Of a stretch of 64,000 bases of DNA, positions 51,311 to 60,500 are shown piece after piece. The stretch lies in assembly GCF_015694525.1 (NCBI RefSeq), contig NZ_JADQDM010000001.1, forward strand, positions 620,001-684,000. Reading direction: 5' to 3'. The stretch comes from Hymenobacter ruricola. GTDB lineage: Bacteria > Bacteroidota > Bacteroidia > Cytophagales > Hymenobacteraceae. The notes beneath the pieces were generated by a model. It did no database searches. It had not been told where the DNA came from and worked only from the letters and a program-made list of their open reading frames with translations. Position numbers and translations under genes: made by a program. Positions within the stretch are counted from its first letter, which is position 1. Each line of letters opens with the position of its first letter.

Positions 51311-51985
51311 ATGCGGCCCCGCCAAACCCTTTTGCTGGGGCTGCTGCTATTGGTGCCGGTACTGGCATTCCTGTTCCTGTTTCGCTTCGGCACCAACCGT
51401 TACGCGCTGCCCACTTACCTGCCCGACCGCGTGGATTCTGCGCAAGTCGGCGGGGAGTGGCGGCGCGATACTGTTTTCCACCAAGTTGCGCCGTTTGCGC
51501 TAGCGGCTTCCACGGGCCGGGTGGTGAGCAGCCAGGAACTTGGAAAAGGAGTTTACATCGCGCAGTTCTACAGCCCGAATGAGGCCAGCGCCAAGGTGGC
51601 CCGGCAGCTGCTCCGCATCCAGGAAAAGTTTCGGCACGAGCCCCGGGTGCGCCTGGCTACCTTTGTGATGGAGCGCCAGGCCCCGGAGTCTGCCGCCGTG
51701 GCGCGGCTGGCCGAGCAGTACGGGGCCATTGCCGGCAAATGGTTTTTCCTGACCGGCGCGCCCGACACGCTGAGCCGCCTTGCCCGGAGCGAGTTCCGCC
51801 TCACTTCCGACCCCCGGCGCCTGCCGGGCGCCGTGTATACTGCCAACATCCCAGCGGGGCGCTTGTTGTTGATTGACAATCAGCGGCGCGTTCGGGGCAT
51901 CTACGATGGGACGGATGGGCGCGAGATGGACCGATTACTGACGGAAATCACCGTGCAGCTTTACGATTATGAGCACCCCCACTGA
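51311..51985 (+). CDS. Sco1/SenC-like thioredoxin-fold protein lacking all cysteines
   Basis: 224 residues with an N-terminal TM anchor (about 6-24) and a periplasmic domain. Sco proteins deliver copper to CuA of subunit II using a CxxxC motif and a distal His. Here the aligned site reads YIAQFYSPNEASAKVARQLL, with no Cys, and the whole protein contains none. The C-terminal strand still matches Sco (RLLLIDNQRRVRGIYDGTDG), but the His that precedes it is absent. The position in the operon, between subunit IV and a DUF420 protein, is the usual place of Sco. It overlaps the next gene by 17 bp. Copper transfer by this copy is therefore unlikely; a structural or chaperone role is possible. Confidence 0.75.
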   Translation: MRPRQTLLLGLLLLVPVLAFLFLFRFGTNRYALPTYLPDRVDSAQVGGEWRRDTVFHQVAPFALAASTGRVVSSQELGKGVYIAQFYSPNEASAKVARQLLRIQEKFRHEPRVRLATFVMERQAPESAAVARLAEQYGAIAGKWFFLTGAPDTLSRLARSEFRLTSDPRRLPGAVYTANIPAGRLLLIDNQRRVRGIYDGTDGREMDRLLTEITVQLYDYEHPH

Positions 51986-52538
51986 ACAATTGCACCCGCC
52001 GGTGCTGGAGCCCGGCGATTTCACCCGCTACAAAATCATTCTCGGGGTGCTGGGACTGGTGGTCCCCCTGCTAGTGGCCATCCTCTATTATTTCCCCGAA
52101 ACGTTCCGCATCCCGGGGGCGCAGGTGAAGTTTCTGCCAGCCCTGAACGCGGTGCTCAATTCGCTCACGGCCGTGTGCCTGCTGGCGGGGTTCTACTTCA
52201 TCCGGCAAAAGGACGTGCTCAAGCACCGCGCCATGATGGGCACGGCGTTCGCGCTGGGGTCGGTGTTTCTGCTGTCGTACGTGGCCTACCACTCGCAGGT
52301 GGCCAGCACGCACTTTGGCGGAGTGGGTGCCATTCGGCTGGTGTATTTTTTCCTGCTGCTCACCCACATCAGCCTCGCGGTGGTGACGGTGGCGCTGGTG
52401 CTTTTTACCTTGTATTTCGCCCTCACCGGACAATACACCAAGCACAAGGCCATTGCGCGCTGGACCTTCCCGGTGTGGCTGTACGTGTCGATAACGGGCG
52501 TTATCGTTTACTTCATGATTTCGCCGTATTACACCTAG
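51969..52538 (+). CDS. DUF420 membrane protein (YozB/CtaM-like oxidase assembly factor)
   Basis: 189 residues, five TM helices; typical motifs are LPALNAVLNSLTAVCLLAGFYFIR, KHRAMMGTAFALGSVFLLSYVAYH, and IARWTFPVWLYVSITGVIVYFM at the end. DUF420 proteins lie in oxidase operons of many bacteria, and the Staphylococcus member CtaM is needed for aa3 oxidase maturation. It starts inside the Sco-like gene, so translation is probably coupled. Confidence 0.88.
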   Translation: MSTPTEQLHPPVLEPGDFTRYKIILGVLGLVVPLLVAILYYFPETFRIPGAQVKFLPALNAVLNSLTAVCLLAGFYFIRQKDVLKHRAMMGTAFALGSVFLLSYVAYHSQVASTHFGGVGAIRLVYFFLLLTHISLAVVTVALVLFTLYFALTGQYTKHKAIARWTFPVWLYVSITGVIVYFMISPYYT

Positions 52539-52587
52539 GCTAGTGGCTAAGGTGAAACTTTGCTTCAATTACCGTGTTGCTATTCGT

Positions 52588-52848
52588 ATGAAAAAGACTC
52601 TTTTTTCCGCCGCTTTTGCCCTGCTGCTGGGTGTGTTGTTGAGCGTGGCGCCGCTGGCTGCCCGCGCGCAGTGCGTGATGTGTAAGGCGCAGGTGGAAGC
52701 CGCCAAGCAGGAGCGCGACGACTACGACGTGGCCGGCCTCAACAAAGGCATCGTGTACATGATGACCGTGCCGTATATCCTGATGGGGGCGGTGGGCTAC
52801 TTCTGGTACCGGCGCACGCATCCCAAGCCGAAGGCCGCCAAAGCCTGA
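52588..52848 (+). CDS. Small CxxC membrane protein of the oxidase cluster
   Basis: 86 residues from the ATG at 52588: a signal peptide (1-27, ending AARA), then the periplasmic CVMCKAQVEAAK with Cys29 and Cys32, a charged stretch, one TM (about 54-73) and a basic tail ending PKPKAAKA. I do not know a characterised homologue. The CxxC right after the signal suggests a thiol or copper-binding site on the periplasmic face. The stop overlaps the start of the DUF983 gene (TGATG). Confidence 0.8.
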   Translation: MKKTLFSAAFALLLGVLLSVAPLAARAQCVMCKAQVEAAKQERDDYDVAGLNKGIVYMMTVPYILMGAVGYFWYRRTHPKPKAAKA

Positions 52849-53246
52849 TGCAGCCCTCCACTGCGGCTATCCAATCGACACCGCTGGCGCTGCTGAAATT
52901 ACGCTGCCCGCGCTGCCATACCGGCCAGTTGTTCACCAATCCGGCGCTGAGTACCAGCTTTATGGAGATGCCGGCCGCCTGCCCCGTGTGTCGGCAGACG
53001 TATGAGCCCGAACCGGGATTCTATTACGGGGCCATGTACATCAGCTCAGGGTTCTCGACGGGCATTTTGCTGGCCATCGGCTTTTTACTGTATTACCTGG
53101 CCAATGACCCGCCGCTGTGGGTTTACATCAGCACGGTGGCCGCGGCAGTACTGGCCGTGACGCCGTTGCTGTTCCGCTACTCCCGGGCCGTGATGCTGTA
53201 CGCTTTCGGCGGCACCCGCTTCGACCCGCGCTACGCCACCCGCTGA
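52848..53246 (+). CDS. DUF983 zinc-ribbon membrane protein
   Basis: 132 residues. The N-terminal cytoplasmic part has a four-Cys ribbon, CPRC (about 20-23) and CPVC (about 45-48), then PGFYYGAMYISSG and two TM helices (about 66-83 and 90-107), ending with a polar tail. DUF983 proteins accompany oxidase genes in many bacteria. The function is unknown. It is the last gene of the oxidase block and is followed by a terminator. Confidence 0.9.
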   Translation: MQPSTAAIQSTPLALLKLRCPRCHTGQLFTNPALSTSFMEMPAACPVCRQTYEPEPGFYYGAMYISSGFSTGILLAIGFLLYYLANDPPLWVYISTVAAAVLAVTPLLFRYSRAVMLYAFGGTRFDPRYATR

Positions 53247-53273
53247 TTTTACTGAGCCTTTGCTATCCGTGTG

Positions 53274-53298
53274 ATGCCGCCTTTGGGCGGCATTTTTT
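53274..53298 (+). terminator. Intrinsic terminator of the oxidase block
   Basis: A perfect 8-bp GC-rich stem (53274-53281 with 53286-53293, TTTG loop) is followed by a T run, 28 bases after the DUF983 stop. Confidence 0.9.
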
Positions 53299-53464
53299 AT
53301 TAGGCGCAGATTTTGCGGGGCCTTGCTGTCGAGTTCAACGCCATCGTGCTGATAACGGCAGTATTCGAAAACAGCTCTTATGAGTGAGCCCGGGCAAAAC
53401 CAGCGCGCCCACGCGCTTACTTTGAATTGAAACCGTAGCCACGGCTCCATTTACGTCTTTTTTC

Positions 53465-56400
53465 TTGTTGCAAACTTCTACACCCACTAACGCATCTGTG
53501 GTTACTGTACAGGCGAAGCGTCGTTTGCCCTGGCTGCTGCTGCTGGCGGCGGCCGTTTGTTTTGCGGGGGGCTACCTGGCCAGCCGCTACGCCCAGGCCC
53601 CCGGCGTGGTGCACCGCACTGATATAGCGCGTCTGCAACAGCTCGTGCGCGAGGCCGAAAACACCGCCCGCCGCGAGGCTGACACCGTGGCCGCGCAGCT
53701 GCCGCGGGGCAACTACAGCTTTCAGCAACTGCTGGCCCACACCACGTACCCCACCTGCGTGCTCGAAAACGGGGACTTGCGGTACTGGTCCGACGCCACA
53801 TTGCGGCCCGAAGCCGAGGCAGCCAGCCCCGGCGCCGAACAACTGATTGAAACGCCGGTGGGGAAGTTCCTGCTGCTGCGCCGCATGGCGGGCCGGTTCA
53901 CCATCCTCACCTACGTGCCGCTGGAACGGCACTACCTCATCAAGAACCGCTACCTGCGCGAGGGCGGCGAACAGGCCCTGTTCCGGGGCATGGAGCTGAA
54001 GGTGGTGGCCGACAGCGCCGGCGCCGGCCGCGCCCGCTTCGAGGCTGCCGACGGGCACTACCTGTTTTCCATCGAGCGGCTGCAGCCCAACCCGCTCACC
54101 GGCCAGTACGTGCCGCTGGTGCTGCTGGGCCTGGGCAGCCTGCTGTACGCGGGCGGGTGGCTGCTGCTGGCGCTACGCTGGTGGCGGGCCGGGCGGCCGG
54201 GTGCAGCCGTTGCCGCGCTGGTGCTGCCGTTGGCCGGATTACGGGGGGCGCTGCTGTACCTGGGTTTGCCCTATTCCTTCATCGAGCTGCCGCTGTTCGA
54301 CCCGCGCGTGTACGCGGCGGCGGCCTGGGCCCCCTCGTTGGGCGATTTGCTACTGAATGCGCTGCTGATGCTGCTGGCCGCCGTGGGCGGGGCTGCCCTG
54401 TGGCGGCACTGGGACGTGCTGCGCCGGGTGTGCGCGCCCCGCACCCCGGGCGGTCAGGCACTGGCTGCGGCAGGGCTCGGCGTGGTTTTTTGCGCTTGGC
54501 TGGCCTTGCTGTTCGTGTATTACACCACCGCTTTCGGCAGCTCGCAGCTGAGCTTGGACGTATCGCGCAATTTGCAGATATCGGGCTTCTGGCTGCTGCT
54601 GGCGCTGGCGGTGCTGCTGCACACCGCCGCGTGGCTGGTCGGGTTTTTTGGCCTGACGCAGCTGGCCGGGGCGCTGTTGCAGCACGTGCCGCGGCGGGCG
54701 CTGCTGCTGGGGCCGGCCCTGGTGGCCCTGCCGGTGCTGGGGGCGGGCCTGGCGCTGGGGCAGCCGTGGGTGCTGCTGGCCGGCGTGCTGCTGCTGTTTG
54801 CGTCGCTGGTGCGGGCGGTGGGCATGCAGGCGGCTCCCACCACGGGCAGCTACCAGTCGTCGGTGCTGGTGGTGCTGCTGCTGGCGCTGGCCTCGGCCAC
54901 GGGGGCGCTGGCGCTGTACGCCCAATTTGAGAAGCAACTGCTGGTGGACAAGCAGCGGCTGGCCGGCAACCTGCTCATTGACAATGACCTTCAGGGAGAA
55001 TTTCTGCTGGGGGAGCGCATGCGCGAAATAGCGGCCGACCCCTTCGTGCGCCGTTCGTTGTCGGCGGCGTTTGGTCGGCCGGAGGTGGTGCGGCAGCGCA
55101 TCGCCCGGCAGTATCTGGGCGATTATTTCGACAAATACGAGAGCAACGTCACCATCTACGACGAATCCGGCGACCCCATCGGCGCCCTGCCGGACACCCC
55201 GGGCCTGGTGGCCGCGCGCACGGCCCTGGAGCGCACGGCCACGGCCACCGAGCAGCGCGGCGTGTACCTCGTGAAAGCGGCCAACCCGTTCAGCTCGCGG
55301 CGCTACGTGGCGTTCATCACCGTGCCGGGCACGCGCGTGAATGGCTTTGGCCTGCCCTTGGGCGCCGTGCGGGTGGAGCTGACCCTGAAGAAGCTCACCA
55401 CCTACAGCGTGCTGCCGGAACTGCTGGTCGACCAGGCGTTTTTTCAGCCCGGCCTGGCCACCGAGCTCAGCTACGCCGGCTACAACCACCGCCGCCTGGT
55501 GTACAGCGAGGGCGACTTCGACTACGCCAACCGCCTGCCCACCAGCCTGCTGGCCGAGCCCCGCCTCTACACCAGCGGCCTGAGCCGGCGCGGCTATCAC
55601 CATTTCGCGGTGATTGACTCGTTGGGCGGCAGCCAATCGAAGGGCCGCACCGTGGTGGTGACCACGGCCACCTATTCGCTGGGCGACTGGCTGGCCAACT
55701 TCTCCTTTCAGTTTCTGCTGTCGTCGTTCTTCTGGCTGCTGGTGGGCGGGCTGGCGCTGCTGCTGCGGGGCCGGGCCGCCCCGCGGCTGCGGCTCAACTT
55801 CAGCACGCGCATTCAGCTGCTGCTGAACGTGGGCATTGTGGTGCCGCTGCTGGTGGTGAGCGTGGCCACCGCCAGCCAGCTCATCGATTCGTACAAGCGC
55901 GACTTGTCGCGCACCTACGAGCGGCGCGGGCAGCTGGCCCTGGAAAGCCTGCGCCGCCAGCGCCATTTGCTGTCGGACAGCACCGCGCGGCCCACCCTCA
56001 CGGCCCTGGCCCGGAACGTGGCCGCCCTCACCGAAACCGACCTTAACCTTTACGACGTCCACGGCGAATTGCTGGCCAGCAGCCAGCCCCTCATTTTCGA
56101 CGCGGGCCTGCTCGGGCCCTTGCTCAACCCGCAGGCCGTGGTGTCGTTGCGGGAGCACAACCGGCCCCGGGCCCTGCTCACGGAGCGGGCGGGGTCGTTG
56201 TCGTTCAACGCCTTGTATTTGCCGGTGCGGGCCGGGGAGGGGGAAGCGGTGTCCACGGATTTGGCCGGCCACGTGCTGCCCCACGGCGCCTTGAGAAAAG
56301 GCGTTGACGCTTCCGGCAACCCGGTGTTTGACGATGACGACGGGTCGTCGGACGACGAGATGGCCATGCCGACCGGCCCGATTCTGGGCTACGTGGGCAT

Positions 56401-57385
56401 TCCGTTTTTCGACTCCGAGAAAGAGCTGAATACCAAGCTGACGGAGCTGTTTACCACCATTCTGAACATCTTCACGCTGATGTTCCTGCTGTTTCTGGGG
56501 CTGGCGTTTGCGGCGGCGCGGCAGCTCACGGCGCCGCTCAAGCTCATCACCGAAAAGCTGACGCAAACCACCCTCACCGGCGAAAACGAGCTGCTGGACT
56601 ACCGCAGCTCCGACGACGAAATCGGCCTGCTGGTGCGCGAGTACAACGCCATGCTCACCAAGCTGGAGGCCAGCAAGCGCGAGCTGGCCGCCCAGGAAAA
56701 AGAGGCGGCCTGGCGCGAAATGGCCCGGCAGGTGGCCCACGAAATCAAGAACCCGCTCACGCCCATGAAGCTGAGCCTGCAGTTTCTGCAAAAAGCCATT
56801 GCCGAGCGCCGGGCCAACGCCGAGGAACTCATCGGCCGCATCGCCCAAACGCTGATTACCCAGATTGATGTGCTGAGCGACATCGCCACTTCGTTCAGCA
56901 CCTTTACCAACCTGCCCACCATGCGGCCCGAGCGCCTGGACGTGGCCGCCATCCTGCGCCGCTGCGCCGCCCTGCACCAGCCCGATTCGACCGACGGCGC
57001 CCTCGACCTGCACCTGCCGCCCGATGCCGAAACCGGCCGCTACGTGGTGTACGCCGACGAAAGCTTGCTGGTGCGCACCTTCAACAACCTGCTCATCAAT
57101 GCCCGCCAGGCCGTGCCCGAAGGCCGCGACCCGCACATCGACGTGTCGCTGACGCCCGTGAACGGCAGCCAGGTGCGCGTGGCCATCCGCGACAACGGCG
57201 CCGGCATTCCCGAGGAAGTGCGCGAAAAAGTCTTCGTGCCCAACTTCACCACCAAAGCCAGCGGGTCCGGCATCGGCCTGGCCGTGGCCAAGCGCGGCAT
57301 CGAGAGCGCCGGCGGCAAAATCTGGTTTGAAACCGAAGTGGGGGAGGGGACGGACTTCTTCATCGAGCTGCCGCTGGCGGGCTAA
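53465..57385 (+). CDS. Very large NtrY-like sensor histidine kinase
   Basis: 1306 residues. One N-terminal TM (about 20-40), an extracytoplasmic segment to about 215, then about eight TM helices between 217 and 495, a second extracytoplasmic domain (about 500-745), further TM segments near 745-770 and 1000-1022, a HAMP linker, HisKA with QVAHEIKNPLTP (phospho-accepting His about 1092), and HATPase_c. The N-box NLLINARQAV, G1 DNGAGI and G2 GSGIGLAV are intact. The HEIKNPLTP form is that of NtrY-type kinases. No ATG is available; TTG at 53465 or GTG at 53498 would serve. No response regulator is nearby, so the partner is unknown. The signal is not apparent. Confidence 0.88.
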   Translation: MLQTSTPTNASVVTVQAKRRLPWLLLLAAAVCFAGGYLASRYAQAPGVVHRTDIARLQQLVREAENTARREADTVAAQLPRGNYSFQQLLAHTTYPTCVLENGDLRYWSDATLRPEAEAASPGAEQLIETPVGKFLLLRRMAGRFTILTYVPLERHYLIKNRYLREGGEQALFRGMELKVVADSAGAGRARFEAADGHYLFSIERLQPNPLTGQYVPLVLLGLGSLLYAGGWLLLALRWWRAGRPGAAVAALVLPLAGLRGALLYLGLPYSFIELPLFDPRVYAAAAWAPSLGDLLLNALLMLLAAVGGAALWRHWDVLRRVCAPRTPGGQALAAAGLGVVFCAWLALLFVYYTTAFGSSQLSLDVSRNLQISGFWLLLALAVLLHTAAWLVGFFGLTQLAGALLQHVPRRALLLGPALVALPVLGAGLALGQPWVLLAGVLLLFASLVRAVGMQAAPTTGSYQSSVLVVLLLALASATGALALYAQFEKQLLVDKQRLAGNLLIDNDLQGEFLLGERMREIAADPFVRRSLSAAFGRPEVVRQRIARQYLGDYFDKYESNVTIYDESGDPIGALPDTPGLVAARTALERTATATEQRGVYLVKAANPFSSRRYVAFITVPGTRVNGFGLPLGAVRVELTLKKLTTYSVLPELLVDQAFFQPGLATELSYAGYNHRRLVYSEGDFDYANRLPTSLLAEPRLYTSGLSRRGYHHFAVIDSLGGSQSKGRTVVVTTATYSLGDWLANFSFQFLLSSFFWLLVGGLALLLRGRAAPRLRLNFSTRIQLLLNVGIVVPLLVVSVATASQLIDSYKRDLSRTYERRGQLALESLRRQRHLLSDSTARPTLTALARNVAALTETDLNLYDVHGELLASSQPLIFDAGLLGPLLNPQAVVSLREHNRPRALLTERAGSLSFNALYLPVRAGEGEAVSTDLAGHVLPHGALRKGVDASGNPVFDDDDGSSDDEMAMPTGPILGYVGIPFFDSEKELNTKLTELFTTILNIFTLMFLLFLGLAFAAARQLTAPLKLITEKLTQTTLTGENELLDYRSSDDEIGLLVREYNAMLTKLEASKRELAAQEKEAAWREMARQVAHEIKNPLTPMKLSLQFLQKAIAERRANAEELIGRIAQTLITQIDVLSDIATSFSTFTNLPTMRPERLDVAAILRRCAALHQPDSTDGALDLHLPPDAETGRYVVYADESLLVRTFNNLLINARQAVPEGRDPHIDVSLTPVNGSQVRVAIRDNGAGIPEEVREKVFVPNFTTKASGSGIGLAVAKRGIESAGGKIWFETEVGEGTDFFIELPLAG

Positions 57386-57522
57386 CGCGCAACCCCGGAG
57401 GCTTCGCTTCGACTCAGCCGCACCATGGTGATTTCGAAAGGCCGGAATGAAGCGGTACGGCACTCAGTCGGGCACGAAACGGCTGCCTGCCCGCGTTACC
57501 CGCCAAACCCGACCTTTACCGC

Positions 57523-60500
57523 ATGATTCGCCGCTTACGCCTGTGCTTCCCCCTTGCGGGCCTGCTCGTTGCGGCGCTTGTGCTTTTACTACTGCCGGCC
57601 CAGGCCCAGGTGCGGCCCGCCAAGCCGGCCGATGCCCCGCCGCTCAGCACCCGGCGCTGCCGCTACGTGCGCCTCGCGCCGGGCCGCGACACCACCTTTT
57701 TCGCGCTGGCCGATACGCTGACCGTGGTGCCGTCTTCGGTGCGGGCCGGCGGGCGCGGGCTGGACTACGACGGCCGCACCGACCGCTACCGCTGGGTGCG
57801 GCCCGCCCCGCGCGACAGCAGCGGCGCCCCGGTGGCCGATTCGGTGGAAGTGTGCTACCGGGTGCTGCCGCTGCGCCTCACGGCCGCGCGCTATCGCCGG
57901 CCCATCGGGCTGATGGACAGCCTGGGCTTCCGGCAGCCGATAATGGGGCTGGAAGACTTTTCGCAAAAGGAGCAGATTCTGAGCACGCCGGGCATCAACA
58001 AAACCGGCAACCTGGCGCGCGGCATCAGCTTCGGCAACACCCAGAACGTGTTCGTGAACTCGGCCCTGAACCTGCAGCTGGAAGGCAAGCTGGCCGAAAA
58101 CATCAACCTCACGGCCGCCATCTCGGACCAGAACGTGCCGTTTCAGCCCGAAGGCAACACCCAGCAGCTGCAGCAGTTCGACAAAATTTACATCACCCTC
58201 ACCAACCCCAACTGGAGCCTGACGGCCGGCGACGTGGTGCTGCGCAACAAGCCCGACTACTTCCTGCGCTACTACAAAAACATCCAGGGTGCCGCCGCCG
58301 AGGCCAATTTTGGCCCACCCATTCTCGGGCTGGCCGGCGCCGGCGCCTCGCAGGGCATGTCGAACGCCACGTTCCTGAATGGGCAGGTGGGCCAGCTGGC
58401 CAACGGCAGCCTGCCCGCCGGGCCGGGCAACACCACGGCGCCGGCCACGCTCAACCCGCCCGCCATCAGCCAGCCGCAGCTCACCGACCCCAACCGGCAG
58501 CAAGCCACCGGCGGCGCCCCGCCGCTGCCCCAGGGCGATGCCGCGCCCGTGGCCGGCGCCACCGTGAACAGCGGCGGCGTGCGCAAGGGCCTGGCGTGGC
58601 GCTCCTCCACCGCGGTGGCGGGCGGGGTGGCCAAGGGCAAGTTTGCCAGCATCGACCTGCCGCCCATCGAGAATGTGCAGGGGCCCTACCGCCTCAGCGG
58701 GCCCAACGGCGAGCCCTACATCATCGTGCTGGCCAACTCGGAGAAAGTGTATTTGGATGGGCGTCTGCAAACCCGTGGGTTTGACGCCGACTACACCATT
58801 GACTACAACCTGGCCGAAGTCACGTTCACGCCGCGCCACCTCATCACGCGCAACTCGCGGATTAAGATTGACTTCGAGTATTCGGACCTGAACTATTCCC
58901 GCTCGCTGGTGACGGCCAGCCACTACCAGCAGCTGGGCCGCCTGAACGTGCACGGCAACTTCTACCAGGAGGCCGACAACCCCAACAACGCGCTGAACAT
59001 CGACCTGCAGGACACCGCCTTGGTGCGGCGGCTGCAACGGGCCGGCAACGTGGGCGTGGCCCAGGTGGCCGGCGGCGACTCCACGGCCTACAACCGCCGC
59101 ATTGTGCAGTACCACCGCGAGGTACGCACGGTGGGCGGCCGGCGCCTGCCCGTGTTCACCTACGTGGGCGCCGACTCGCCGGTGGATTCCGTGCGCGGCT
59201 CCTACAACGTGGCGTTTACGGACGTGGGCCAGGGCAACGGCGACTACGAGCGCAGCACCGAGCCCCGCTTCCAGAGCACCAACGGCACCGTGTATACCTA
59301 CGTGAGCCCGGGCGGGGGGCGCTACCTGCCGGTGCGCCGCGTGGCCACGCCCCTGCGCAAGCAGATGGTGGCCGGCGGCGTCAGCTTTCAAGTAGACAGC
59401 AGCACGACGGTGTTTGTGGACGCGGCCCACTCGCGGCTGGAGCGCAACCGCTTCTCGCCTGAGAGCGACCAGGACGGGGCCGTGCGCGTGGGCTACGCGA
59501 TGCAGGACCGCCGCCTGCCCGCCGTCCTGGCCGTGGGCCCGCTGCGCGGCTACCGCCTGCGCTCTACCCTCGACTACGAGTACACGGGCAAGAACTTTTC
59601 GCCGATTGACCGCTACCGCGACATCGAGTTTGAGCGCAACTGGAGCAACGGCACCACCCAGCAGAGCACCGGCGTCAACTCCACGGCCCGCGAAGACAAC
59701 ATCTTCAACTTCAGCGTGGGCGCCGCCAAGGATTTTAACAACAACGTCAACTACCGCCTGAGCCGGCGCTACCGGCCGGGCGAGGTGAGCGGCCTGCAGC
59801 ACTGGCTGGACGCGGCCCAGAAGGTGGGCAACCTGGAGCTGCGCGGCTCGCTGTTTTTGCTGAACTCGGACGCCGGGCGCTTCCATTCCGACTGGGCGCG
59901 GGGCGAGGCCACGGGCCGCTTTGTGGGCGGGCGCGTGGTGCCGGGCTACACCTACCGGTTCGATAAAAACCGCGTCAGCTCCACCACCACCGATACCATT
60001 CGCTCGGCCAATTACTTCGACGAGCACAACGTGTTCTTGCAAAGCCGCGACTCGGCCCGCACCCAGTTCCGGCTCGACTACAGCTACCGGCGCGACCAAA
60101 CCCCCAACCTGGAGCAAAACGCCCTGCAGCTGCGCGGCACCGCCCAAACCTGGCAGGGCACGCTGGCCTCGCGCCTGAGCAAAAACCAGGACGTGCGGCT
60201 GCTGGCCACCTACCGCGACCTGGATTCGCTGGGCTTGGCGCACAACCGCACGGTGCTGGGCCAGGTGTTTTACAACGCCAGCCTGTTCCAGAATCAGGTG
60301 CGCTCCGAGCTGAACTACAGCGTGGCCACCGGCCGCGAGCTCAAGCGCGACTACTCCTTTTTGGCCGTGCCGGCCGGGCAGGGCACCCACTACTACGCCG
60401 GCGACCTCAACGGCAACCTGCGCGAGGACAAGGAAGAGTTTTTTGAGGCGCAAACGCCGGACGCGCAGTACCGCACCTACATCAAGGTCTACCTGCCCAC

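Noticed and set aside
54350..57463. Very long open frame antisense to the large kinase gene
   Set aside because: It mirrors the kinase codons; GC-rich codon use removes stops on the opposite strand. The translation is His/Gln/Arg/Gly-rich with no motif, whereas the plus strand has a complete kinase. The same applies to 57589-61374 and 24771-26993 on the minus strand.
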